Origin: a virus
Strand: one strand, 5' to 3'
Virus record (IMG/VR): IMGVR_UViG_3300033143_002031
Location: 1 to 64,000 of that record
DNA length: 64,000 nt
Part shown: positions 1-7,551 of the stretch, piece by piece
How the letters are laid out: each line of letters begins with the position of its first letter
Numbering within the stretch: the first letter of the stretch is position 1
Made by a program: the position numbers and the translations under genes
The notes under the pieces: generated by a model
The model's database searches: none
Told to the model about the DNA's origin: nothing
Seen by the model: only the letters and a program-made list of their open reading frames with translations

Positions 1-1
1 A

Positions 2-238
2 GAAGTCCAGGACGAGCAAGTCGAGGAGATAGGCGCGGTCAAGGAACGGGTCAACGCCATGTCGACCACTCTCGATGTCGTCTTCCAAACTCAGGGCGCG
101 CACGGCAAGGAACTCGGTGAGATCGGACAGCAGTGTCACAAACGATTTGAGACGTGCTCTCACGCGATGAAGAAGCTCCGGGATCGCCAAGCAGGGAATG
201 AGAAGGACACTGGAAGTTGGCCAGCCGAGGCTAAGTAG
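2..238 (+). CDS. C-terminal fragment of a coiled-coil protein (5' truncated)
   Basis: The reading frame enters from the left edge and stops at TAG 236-238, leaving 78 residues. The visible part is charged and helical (EQVEEIGAVKERVNAM), with a Cys/His-containing stretch (QQCHKRFETCSHAM). It has no recognisable domain. It precedes another coiled-coil gene on the same strand and is probably in the same operon. Function is unknown. Confidence 0.6.
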   Translation, partial: EVQDEQVEEIGAVKERVNAMSTTLDVVFQTQGAHGKELGEIGQQCHKRFETCSHAMKKLRDRQAGNEKDTGSWPAEAK

Positions 239-260
239 GGGGAGGGGGAAGGATGCGAGA

Positions 261-1178
261 ATGTCTGAAGATCCTCGGTGGACGATTTCAGATGTCGCCC
301 TCGACAGAAGGAAGAGGCTGACTGTGACGCCACCCCCCTCTGATCTGAAGGTCAAAGACTCGGACGGGTTCACGGCGCAGGAAGGTACCCCTGTCGTGGA
401 CAAGCAAGAGGTCGCGTGGGAGGAGATCGGCCGGATGTCCAAGAACATCCGAGGGCTCGTGCGCGCCACGAACAACCAGGCGGAGCACGTCAAGCACATC
501 CCCGAGATGCAACGGGACGTGAAGGCTGCCAAGCGGTCTTCCGACAAGGCGCTTCAGATGGTCGAACTGGTGGAGACCAAACTCGGTACTGAACTGAAGT
601 CGGTCGATCGCCGGGTCGGGAAGGTGGAGGACAAGGGGCACGATTGCGCGCAGGTGGCGGTGATATCTTCGTTGCAGGAGTCTAGCTTGGAGACGCGCCT
701 GAAGGTCGACAAGAATGTCCAGGAGGGTGTCAGGACCCGTGAGCGGCTTGACAACACTCGCAACGATCTTGAATCGGTGGACAAGGAAGTGAAGACCTTT
801 TCGACTGCGAGAAGGAACTTCTTCATGGGCCTCGTTGGGGTCGCTATCTTCATCATTTCGACGGTTGGCTCGCTCATCTGGTTTTTGTCGGCTATGGACA
901 CACGGGTTGATAACGAGCAGCGGGAACGTCGGGAGAGCGACAGGCGAGTAGAAGCACAGGTCAAGGCGATGGGGGAGACATCCGACACAGCGCCGGTCCA
1001 GGAGAAGCTGACGAATCTGACCAAGGCGGTGAAGGCTGCGAACGGGCACGAGACGACTGAGGAGTATTGCGCTGGGTTGTCGGATCGAGCTATCCGGGTT
1101 GTGAAGAGGTCCATTCCAAGGACTGAGTGGCCGAGGTGTCGTCGGTTCGGGTTAGAGCCGGTTCGGCGCTCCCAATGA
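261..1178 (+). CDS. Coiled-coil protein with one membrane-spanning segment
   Basis: 305 residues from ATG 261, preceded by a purine-rich GGGGGAAGG site; an upstream in-frame start at 198 has no such site. Residues about 60-185 are heptad-like and highly charged. A hydrophobic segment (FFMGLVGVAIFIISTVGSLI) around residues 187-210 should span the membrane, followed by a second charged helix. The stop overlaps the next start (ATGA at 1175). A single transmembrane segment between coiled coils suggests a structural or membrane-anchoring role, but no family is recognised. Confidence 0.7.
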   Translation: MSEDPRWTISDVALDRRKRLTVTPPPSDLKVKDSDGFTAQEGTPVVDKQEVAWEEIGRMSKNIRGLVRATNNQAEHVKHIPEMQRDVKAAKRSSDKALQMVELVETKLGTELKSVDRRVGKVEDKGHDCAQVAVISSLQESSLETRLKVDKNVQEGVRTRERLDNTRNDLESVDKEVKTFSTARRNFFMGLVGVAIFIISTVGSLIWFLSAMDTRVDNEQRERRESDRRVEAQVKAMGETSDTAPVQEKLTNLTKAVKAANGHETTEEYCAGLSDRAIRVVKRSIPRTEWPRCRRFGLEPVRRSQ

Positions 1179-1405
1179 GCTTTCCCACCTTCGAGGTACC
1201 CTCGGGGGCGGTGGATGGTGTCAACCGTATCTTCTACGTCAGCACGGACTACAGATCGGGTACCCCTCGGGTGTGGCTGAATGGGCTCCTCCAGGTGAAG
1301 CACGGGCAGGACGGATGGACGGAGATCGGCGGGAAGAAGCTCCGGCTACACGAGGCTCCGCGCACGGGTGACACGGTGCAGGTCTATTACACGCCGATCT
1401 CATAG
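1175..1405 (+). CDS. Small virion-type protein, paralogue of the next gene
   Basis: 76 residues starting at ATG 1175 within the previous stop. The core FEVPSGAVDGVNRIF, then LNGLL and DGWTE, is repeated almost motif for motif in the gene at 1440, so the two are paralogues from a local duplication. A small beta-rich domain is likely. Position in a run of tail and baseplate genes suggests a virion part. Family not recognised. Confidence 0.7.
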   Translation: MSFPTFEVPSGAVDGVNRIFYVSTDYRSGTPRVWLNGLLQVKHGQDGWTEIGGKKLRLHEAPRTGDTVQVYYTPIS

Positions 1406-1439
1406 ACACGTCTATCAAACTTGAGGTATAAGGGGTTCC

Positions 1440-1898
1440 ATGCCGCTGCCCCATTTCGAGGTTCCATTGGGAGTGATCGACGGGGTGAACCTCGTCTTCA
1501 ACGTCTCCCAAGCCTACAAGCCGGGCACGACGGCGGTGTTCCTGAATGGGCTCCTCCTCCGGGAGGACTACACGGACGGCTGGACCGAATCGAACCCCGC
1601 CACGGGCGAGGTCACGATGAAGGAGCCACCGAGGGTGACCAAGATCACCCCCGATGTGGTACAGGTTTTCTACATCGACACCTCTCCGGACGTCCTGGAC
1701 GCGAGCATCGTCTGCCGCCTCGTAGGCCGTCTGAGGGACGTGGAGGCCCTGGAGGGGCGCCTGGTACCCTTGACCCCGCTTCGGGCCTCTCTGGACGTCT
1801 CAGGAGCCTTGACGGGGCACCTGGTACCCGAGCCGATGCTCCACGCGGAACTCAGGGACCACGAGGCACTCCACGGGCGGCTCGAAGCGGTGTGCTGA
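1440..1898 (+). CDS. Virion-type protein with beta core and leucine-rich C-terminal repeats
   Basis: 152 residues. Residues 1-80 carry the same FEVPxGxxDGVN...LNGLL...DGWTE core as the preceding 76-residue protein. The C-terminal half is an imperfect repeat of about 25 residues (RLRDVEALEGRLVP, SGALTGHLVP, ELRDHEALHGRLE), which the smaller paralogue lacks. The repeats look like a fibrous or oligomerising extension. Function is unknown beyond a probable structural role. Confidence 0.7.
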   Translation: MPLPHFEVPLGVIDGVNLVFNVSQAYKPGTTAVFLNGLLLREDYTDGWTESNPATGEVTMKEPPRVTKITPDVVQVFYIDTSPDVLDASIVCRLVGRLRDVEALEGRLVPLTPLRASLDVSGALTGHLVPEPMLHAELRDHEALHGRLEAVC

Positions 1899-1917
1899 TG
1901 TACGGGGAGGTGTGGTA

Positions 1918-2304
1918 ATGTCCGGTACGACGAGCATCCTTGGGCCGGAGAACGAGATCGAAATCTTCCGAGGGTCCTCCAAGACCTACGAGTTGGAAGT
2001 GCTCGACGGCGAGAGCCACGCTGTGAACCTCACCGGGGCTCGCGTCGTGCTCACCGTGAAGTGCGCCCTCTCGGACCCTGCACCGCTCATTCAGAAGGAC
2101 AGTCAGGTCGGCGCAGCGCAGGTGGACATCACGCACCCGGTGGAGGGGATCGCGGAGATCAAGTTCGTGCCTTCGGACACACAGACCATGGACGTGGGAG
2201 AGTACATCTTCGACGTGTGGGTCGTCCTGGCAAGCGGGACGAGGGGGCCGGTCGTCTTGCCGTCGCCGTTCAGGGTGGTGGCGGGCGTGACCATCTTGAC
2301 CTAG
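1918..2304 (+). CDS. Baseplate/tail protein with Ig-like N-terminal domain
   Basis: 128 residues; ATG 1918 follows a GGGAGG-type ribosome site. The pattern of beta strands (TYELEVLDGES, VNLTGARVVLTVK, then TDI-like ITHPVEGIAEIKF, SDTQTMDVGEYIFDVWV) matches the Ig-like domain found at the N terminus of many phage baseplate upper proteins and fibre adaptors. It would act as a structural adaptor in the tail. Assignment rests on pattern recognition only. Confidence 0.6.
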   Translation: MSGTTSILGPENEIEIFRGSSKTYELEVLDGESHAVNLTGARVVLTVKCALSDPAPLIQKDSQVGAAQVDITHPVEGIAEIKFVPSDTQTMDVGEYIFDVWVVLASGTRGPVVLPSPFRVVAGVTILT

Positions 2305-2305
2305 A

Positions 2306-2320
2306 GCGACCATTGGTCGC
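2306..2320. repeat. 15-bp palindrome GCGACCATTGGTCGC, copy 1
   Basis: Seven-base arms (GCGACCA / TGGTCGC) around one central base, in the 19-base gap between two genes. Identical 15-mers occur at 29884-29898 and, in reverse orientation, at 50572-50586. Three copies in 64 kb are far above chance, so a protein-binding site is likely; see the ParB-like gene at 48612. Confidence 0.75.
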
Positions 2321-2323
2321 AGC

Positions 2324-2932
2324 ATGAGGGCCACGATGAAGTGGACACATTGGATTCTGTACGCGATTTGTTGCCCCTGGGACCTGCTCGTGGCATGGCC
2401 GGTCGTTCTGCTCATCCGAGCCTTCTGGGGCGAGGATCTGCGCTGGGAAACTCCCCCTCCCTACGACCGGGAGAAGGGAGGAGGGGGTGGCCCTTGTCTC
2501 TCCTGCCGCATCCGTGAGAACTCGTTTCCGGTGACCAAGGGTACCTTCCCGAAAGGATGGTACCTGCACAAGGGATCGGGGCGACCGTGGGGCGGTACCA
2601 GCCTCGGCCACGGGGTGTTCTACGGCCCTGGAGGTCGTAAGGGTCCGGACGACTGGACCAGGACGCAGGCGCATGAGCACGTCCATGTGGAGCAGGCGGA
2701 AGTGGCCATGGTGCGGGGCTTCGCTGTAGGGCTTACCACGGGTATCGTTCTCTGGTCTCTGGGGCACCCTATTGCTGGCACGATCATGTTCCTGACCTTC
2801 TGGACGATCGGCTACCTGCTCATGGGGCTCGCGGGCTGGCCTACGGCGGTGCTTCGAGGTGAGGAAGCGTATTGGGGCTCGACGCACGAGGAGAGTGCGC
2901 GGGCGCAGGATGACCACCTGGCGGGGAGGTAG
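2324..2932 (+). CDS. Membrane protein with HEHVH metallopeptidase-like motif
   Basis: 202 residues. A hydrophobic N-terminal segment (about 8-30) and a hydrophobic pair of segments (about 131-168) bracket a soluble part with a CxxC pair. The motif HEHVH at residues 117-121, followed by an acidic helix and a later THEESARAQ, fits the HExxH zinc-binding signature of metallopeptidases. The short length and membrane segments argue for a small membrane-bound enzyme or a zinc-binding relic. Activity is inferred only. Confidence 0.6.
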   Translation: MRATMKWTHWILYAICCPWDLLVAWPVVLLIRAFWGEDLRWETPPPYDREKGGGGGPCLSCRIRENSFPVTKGTFPKGWYLHKGSGRPWGGTSLGHGVFYGPGGRKGPDDWTRTQAHEHVHVEQAEVAMVRGFAVGLTTGIVLWSLGHPIAGTIMFLTFWTIGYLLMGLAGWPTAVLRGEEAYWGSTHEESARAQDDHLAGR

Positions 2933-2934
2933 CC

Positions 2935-3813
2935 ATGGCTAACACGCCACGGATGAACTGGCCCTTTCCGAACGAGAACAAGGACCCCTGGTATGAGGCG
3001 CTCGAAAACTTCTCGAACGCCCTCGATGCTTCTGGCTACGCGGCCCGGGAAGACCGCCAACTCATTCTCATCGGTGGCGGCACCATAGACTGGGATGCTG
3101 TCGGCTCGATCCTCCAGTGGTCGGGGTCTTTTCAGGTCGTCTCCCCCATCTCCGGTTTCCTGCTCAGTGTGCCAGCCACCTCAGTCACCATCGAAGACGG
3201 CCAAGCGCTCTACGCGAAGCTGACGCGGGCGCCGACGCGGAACCTAAATGTCGAGGTCGTGGTTGAGAACCAGGTTCCACAGACGGACACCGACTACATC
3301 CTCGCCATCCGGGTCGGGGACTCGATCTACTGGCGCAATGGCCTCTCGATGGACTCCGGCGATAGCATGCCCGGGGTCACCATTCGTAATGTCGGTGCGG
3401 GGGCCAAGGACTGGCAGGTAGATTTCGCCGATGTGTACCTCTACACGCAAGCGGTTGTCGCGGTGGAGGAGACGGTCGGCCAAGCGCAGTTCGATGGCTC
3501 CCGGATTGGAGCGAGCGCGCTTCGCTTCTTTGCCATGGTGTCGCCGACCTTTGCGGGGGCGGGGACGGCGCTAGTCCGTCTGTACGACCAAGGTCCGGCT
3601 GTTGGTCCGCCTGGGGCCGCTCAGTTGGTCTCAACGCTCTCCACAATCGTAGGTGGAGGGCCGCAGCACTTGGATCAGGTGCTCACTGTGGCTGGCGCTG
3701 TTGGGGTAAACCAGATCATGAATGTGCCTCGCATGTATGAGATACGGGTGATCACCTCGGCGCTGCCTGGGGATACAATCTTCGTCGGTGGTGGCGGGAT
3801 GGAGGTTCACTGA
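2935..3813 (+). CDS. Tail-fibre protein, head of first receptor-binding cassette
   Basis: 292 residues from ATG 2935, four bases after the preceding stop. Residues 1-140 (MNWPFPNE..DPWYEA, SREDRQLIL-type segment, IYWRNGL, DSGDS) closely match the N terminus of the 612-residue protein at 7552. The C-terminal half (AVEETVGQAQFDGS, VRLYDQGPAVGP, VNQIMNVPRMYEI) matches the C-terminal half of the protein at 9400. This gene is therefore either the fused version of those two, or they are its split and expanded copies. The shared N terminus is likely the virion attachment domain. Confidence 0.75.
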   Translation: MANTPRMNWPFPNENKDPWYEALENFSNALDASGYAAREDRQLILIGGGTIDWDAVGSILQWSGSFQVVSPISGFLLSVPATSVTIEDGQALYAKLTRAPTRNLNVEVVVENQVPQTDTDYILAIRVGDSIYWRNGLSMDSGDSMPGVTIRNVGAGAKDWQVDFADVYLYTQAVVAVEETVGQAQFDGSRIGASALRFFAMVSPTFAGAGTALVRLYDQGPAVGPPGAAQLVSTLSTIVGGGPQHLDQVLTVAGAVGVNQIMNVPRMYEIRVITSALPGDTIFVGGGGMEVH

Positions 3814-3816
3814 GCC

Positions 3817-5196
3817 ATGGCGACATTCGTTAGGAATTTTCACACCCCCTACGTCGCGGCCACGAACTGCCAGATCGCGTGCCTGTGGACCTACGCCGAG
3901 TTGTTTCGGTTGGCCGGGTACACCTACGATTCGGACGATGGCGACCCTGCGTGGGCTTCTGCTCTCAACGTGCTGGTGAGTGAACCTGGTGGGGTGAACG
4001 GGTTTCAAGTGGACCCGCTAGAGCCGTTGATCATCACCGACCCATTGGCTCGGTTCACGCAGGCGATGGTGGATGACGAGGCTTCGATCTACCTCCATGC
4101 GGCCAACGACGTGAACAAGGGGGCTTGGCAGATGGCCGAGCTTCTCACAACTGGCAAGGTGAGGATCGACAGCGCAGGGCGCCCACCGGCCAACTGGGTG
4201 CCTGAAACAGGGGCTCCTGGGCGTGTCACGATCCCTGACGGCCTGTTCCCGCTAGACGGGGCTTGGATTCTTTTCAATGCTCCGGCTCCGAGCCGGTTGC
4301 AGGTCCGGCTCGTGAAGACGGTTTACAACAACTGCGCTATCTATGTCCGTCCGAAGGGACAGCCGGTAGTCGGTGTCGGGGACGACATCAACATCGCTGG
4401 CGCTCCGACCGTGCAGTTGACCGACGCGGCCGGGCTCTTTCGAGCGGAGATGGTCGGCCGGAACATCACGATCACGAACGCTGCCAACGCGCCAAACAAT
4501 GGGACCTTCCCGATCACAGGCTACGTCAGCGACACTGTGATCCAGTACACGAACATCAACGCGGTGGCCGAAGGGCCTGTGGCGACTTTCGACTGGGAGA
4601 TTGACGGGGACGCAACAGAGACCGTCGGGCAGACCACTGGGCACGTCTATGACTATCGCTACCGGATGAACATGATTGCGGACGGTCCAAACGTGTTCAT
4701 CTTCCACTTTGGCCCGGCCACACGAAAGACGGAAATGTGGATGCTCGTGGGAGAGCTAGAGGCTTCGGAGGTCGAGGACGAGACCCCTGGTTTTTTGTGG
4801 GGTACTCCGTTCAGCGTGACGGACCTCAAAGGGCCGTGGGAGTACGATGCGGAGATGCTCGACCACCTTTCGACTCCAGGGCAGTTGGCCGGGCACCCCA
4901 CCTACCTGAAAACCGGCTGGAATACCAATGCTGTCGATCAGTGGAACAAGAAAGCTCAACGGCGCCTTGTGAACGGGTACGCCTTTGGACGATCGCCCTG
5001 GGTAGTCATGGCCGACGTAGCGACCGGGGGCTATGTGAGAGGACGCCTCCCGCTGGTGGTGTTCACAAGCACAGCTTTTGCCCCGTATCAGCCTTTGGAT
5101 GGTGCCGGGCAGTGGCAATACCTGGACATGGGTCTTGCTATCCCGAGGAACGGTCCTAACGATCCTTTCATTCTCTCGGCGGCGGCGGAGGTGTAG
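3817..5196 (+). CDS. Tail-fibre/appendage protein, cassette 1
   Basis: 459 residues, starting four bases after the previous stop. It contains one copy of the small beta repeat (AGLFRAEMVGRNITIT, PNNGTFPITGYVSDTVI at about residues 205-255) that recurs in other virion proteins here. The C-terminal 90 residues align with those of the 371-residue protein at 10042 (PWV, GGYVRGR / GGFHRGR, NGPNDP / NGVNDP). It is thus the cassette 1 counterpart of that gene. Probably an exposed appendage or receptor-binding component. Confidence 0.7.
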   Translation: MATFVRNFHTPYVAATNCQIACLWTYAELFRLAGYTYDSDDGDPAWASALNVLVSEPGGVNGFQVDPLEPLIITDPLARFTQAMVDDEASIYLHAANDVNKGAWQMAELLTTGKVRIDSAGRPPANWVPETGAPGRVTIPDGLFPLDGAWILFNAPAPSRLQVRLVKTVYNNCAIYVRPKGQPVVGVGDDINIAGAPTVQLTDAAGLFRAEMVGRNITITNAANAPNNGTFPITGYVSDTVIQYTNINAVAEGPVATFDWEIDGDATETVGQTTGHVYDYRYRMNMIADGPNVFIFHFGPATRKTEMWMLVGELEASEVEDETPGFLWGTPFSVTDLKGPWEYDAEMLDHLSTPGQLAGHPTYLKTGWNTNAVDQWNKKAQRRLVNGYAFGRSPWVVMADVATGGYVRGRLPLVVFTSTAFAPYQPLDGAGQWQYLDMGLAIPRNGPNDPFILSAAAEV

Positions 5197-5199
5197 GCC

Positions 5200-7233
5200 A
5201 TGGCGACGAAGCACTGGGCGCGAGACGTCAATCTCCAAGATCCAACCAGCTACATCGCTGGCGGAAACCACAACCGCGCGAACGCACTTCTGTACCACTT
5301 TCTCCGTGTGGCGGGGTGGGGGTGGCTCTGGGAGTGTGACGGGGACACCGGGCCGCACTCAGAGGTTCCGAATCACATCGTGGACGGGAACGTGAGGGCC
5401 GGAGGTGTGACGAACTGGTCCGCCGTCAATGCTGGGGTCCCGACCAAGGACACCACGGTCGTTCATAGCGGTGCTCAGAGCCTCAAGATCGTGGCCTCGG
5501 CTCTCGGCGACGGTGCTATCAGCGACACCCTGCTCAATATGAAGCCCAACTTCGCTGCAACTACTGGAACAGGGGATGGTCTCAGTGGGCCGGTCAACGG
5601 CATGATGACCTACACCGATTCCTCCAGCATCTTCAGCATGGAGCTTCCCGGTGCTACCTTCTCGATGACAGGATCGACCCACCCGACGAACAACGGCGAC
5701 TTCCCGATCGTAGCTCATCTTTCTGCGAACAGCATCCTCATCTACAATCCTGTCGGTGTGTCGGAGGGCTACATCACTCCGAATCCCCCCACGACGCCAG
5801 GCTACACGACCAATATCTACGGTTGGTACAAGTACGAGCTTGAAGTTTGGGCCTACAACGCTGGAGACGCCTGGGATGTCGAGGTCGACCCAGGGACAGG
5901 GGTCTTTGCGAGCGTGGGTACCCTGCCCAACAACGGAGGTGCGTGGGTTCGGTATCACTTCGACTTCGAGGTCCAGGGCGGTGGAGGGGTGAAGGTCCGT
6001 TTCGTCTCGACAGGGGTGGGGGCACACACGATCTATATCGGAGGTGCACTCTGCTTCCGATCTCAGTTCGAGTATATGGCCAGCGATCATCACACCGGCT
6101 ATACGGCTGGGGCTCCGAATGTTCGCGGGACCGACGGAATCCTGACCAATCCTGATCGGTTTTCGACAGCCGGTAGCCACACCTGCGGAGTCCATGACGT
6201 AGGAAAGCATCTGTTCGTCTGGGACCCGACCAACAACAAAAACTCTGGGGTCTACGAGGTCATTGCTGATCTCGGAGGTGGTGTGGTCCAGGTGGACATG
6301 CGGTCTGGGTCGGCAGCGTTTGTCACTCAGAGCGCGCTCAACTGGCGCCTCATAAGCATCGCGTACCCCTCATCCGGAGGGATGATCCCGAACAGTCCCA
6401 TGCCGGTGTGGCAGCAGACTGCGGGCTTCGGCGTCGAGTCCTTTCACTCCTCGAAGTGGCGGTGGTTCATACGGCAGAACCAGTCATCCGCTCAGACGGT
6501 GAAATCTTCCGAGATGTGGTCGGCACCGGAGGACACGGACTTCGACTTCTCGGATGGGCACTTCTACAAGAGCGGCCCGTCCGTCATGCGGAACAGGGCG
6601 CAACACTGGACGCGGAACGTCGGTGGTGGAGGTCTGAACCCTGGCATGCACACGTGGCGGGGTCTGTATTCCTACTTCATCGGGACGACCGTATCGCGCA
6701 CCTTCATCATGACGGACGAGGAGGGCGCTTTTTTCCTGTTCGTCCACTACTCGACTCACGATGACGGCCATGGGTGTCACTTGAACGGGTATCTAGGGAG
6801 CAGTCCGCAGCATCCCGGGATCATGTCGTGCTACCAGTTCGCTCCTTGGGAGAGTGTGAATAGTTACAATGCGATCTTCTTCGATGACTTCTATCGTTAT
6901 TTCAGTGCGCTAGGGACTGGGTACGACTCGGATGGCCAGTCACGGCGAGCTTGCCTCGGTCAACTTGGGTATGAGAATGGGCTGCTCGATGTGCACACGA
7001 TGCCCCAGCAGAAGGCGAACCCGTTCTCAGGTCGGGAGTGGGTCCATACTCCGTTTATCGGTCTCGATCCGGAGGGGGTCGATAACATGGGAGGGGAGAT
7101 GGATGCGGACGGGTGCGGGGTCTATCAGGGCGGGACGGGCATCGTTGCAGACCTGTCCACGTTCGACAGCGAGCAATTCCTGCACTTCACCAATGGGCTC
7201 GTGATCGAGTGGTCCGGAGAGACCATCTTGTAG
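5200..7233 (+). CDS. Large tail-appendage protein with carbohydrate-binding-like segment, cassette 1
   Basis: 677 residues. The N terminus (ANALLYHFLRVAGWGWLWECD) matches the 637-residue protein at 11170 (SYVLFHFFRVMGWVWLWECD). Both then carry a jelly-roll-like stretch (VTNWSAVNAG..VVHSGAQSLKIVAS) typical of carbohydrate-binding modules, followed by further beta-rich segments. One beta repeat (GSTHPTNNGDFPIVAHLS) lies near residue 150. The role is most likely host surface recognition; the sugar specificity cannot be read from the sequence. Confidence 0.7.
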   Translation: MATKHWARDVNLQDPTSYIAGGNHNRANALLYHFLRVAGWGWLWECDGDTGPHSEVPNHIVDGNVRAGGVTNWSAVNAGVPTKDTTVVHSGAQSLKIVASALGDGAISDTLLNMKPNFAATTGTGDGLSGPVNGMMTYTDSSSIFSMELPGATFSMTGSTHPTNNGDFPIVAHLSANSILIYNPVGVSEGYITPNPPTTPGYTTNIYGWYKYELEVWAYNAGDAWDVEVDPGTGVFASVGTLPNNGGAWVRYHFDFEVQGGGGVKVRFVSTGVGAHTIYIGGALCFRSQFEYMASDHHTGYTAGAPNVRGTDGILTNPDRFSTAGSHTCGVHDVGKHLFVWDPTNNKNSGVYEVIADLGGGVVQVDMRSGSAAFVTQSALNWRLISIAYPSSGGMIPNSPMPVWQQTAGFGVESFHSSKWRWFIRQNQSSAQTVKSSEMWSAPEDTDFDFSDGHFYKSGPSVMRNRAQHWTRNVGGGGLNPGMHTWRGLYSYFIGTTVSRTFIMTDEEGAFFLFVHYSTHDDGHGCHLNGYLGSSPQHPGIMSCYQFAPWESVNSYNAIFFDDFYRYFSALGTGYDSDGQSRRACLGQLGYENGLLDVHTMPQQKANPFSGREWVHTPFIGLDPEGVDNMGGEMDADGCGVYQGGTGIVADLSTFDSEQFLHFTNGLVIEWSGETIL

Positions 7234-7242
7234 GGGTGATCG

Positions 7243-7539
7243 GTGTCTACGCGGATATACGGTACTGAAGCGGACCTGCTCTCATGGGACTGGGCGAGCA
7301 CACTCGACACGCAGGTGTATGGGAGCGCTGGGACGCTCATCCGCGTCCAGCCTCTCACAGGAGAGGTCGAGTCCCAGTACATCAACCGCGTCTGGGATGC
7401 TGCGCTTGGGAACTATGTTCGGTGGCTGACCTACTACATCGACTACACCGGGCAGGAGTTTCCCGGCCCCTCCACGTGGGCGGCCGTCACCGCTTCCTAT
7501 TGCGTGGAAGCGATCAAGTTCGGAAGGAACGTCGGGTGA
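7243..7539 (+). CDS. Small terminal gene of cassette 1
   Basis: 98 residues from GTG 7243, after a TAGGGGTGAT purine-rich stretch. The C-terminal half (YINRVWDAALGNYVRW, GQEFPGPSTW, SYCVEAIKF) aligns with the 113-residue protein at 13093 (LNRAWQTTG, GAHFPGPGVF, YGVESIVYV). Its place at the end of each cassette suggests a tip, chaperone or assembly protein for the preceding fibre. No family recognised. Confidence 0.65.
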   Translation: MSTRIYGTEADLLSWDWASTLDTQVYGSAGTLIRVQPLTGEVESQYINRVWDAALGNYVRWLTYYIDYTGQEFPGPSTWAAVTASYCVEAIKFGRNVG

Positions 7540-7551
7540 TGGAGGATCGCG

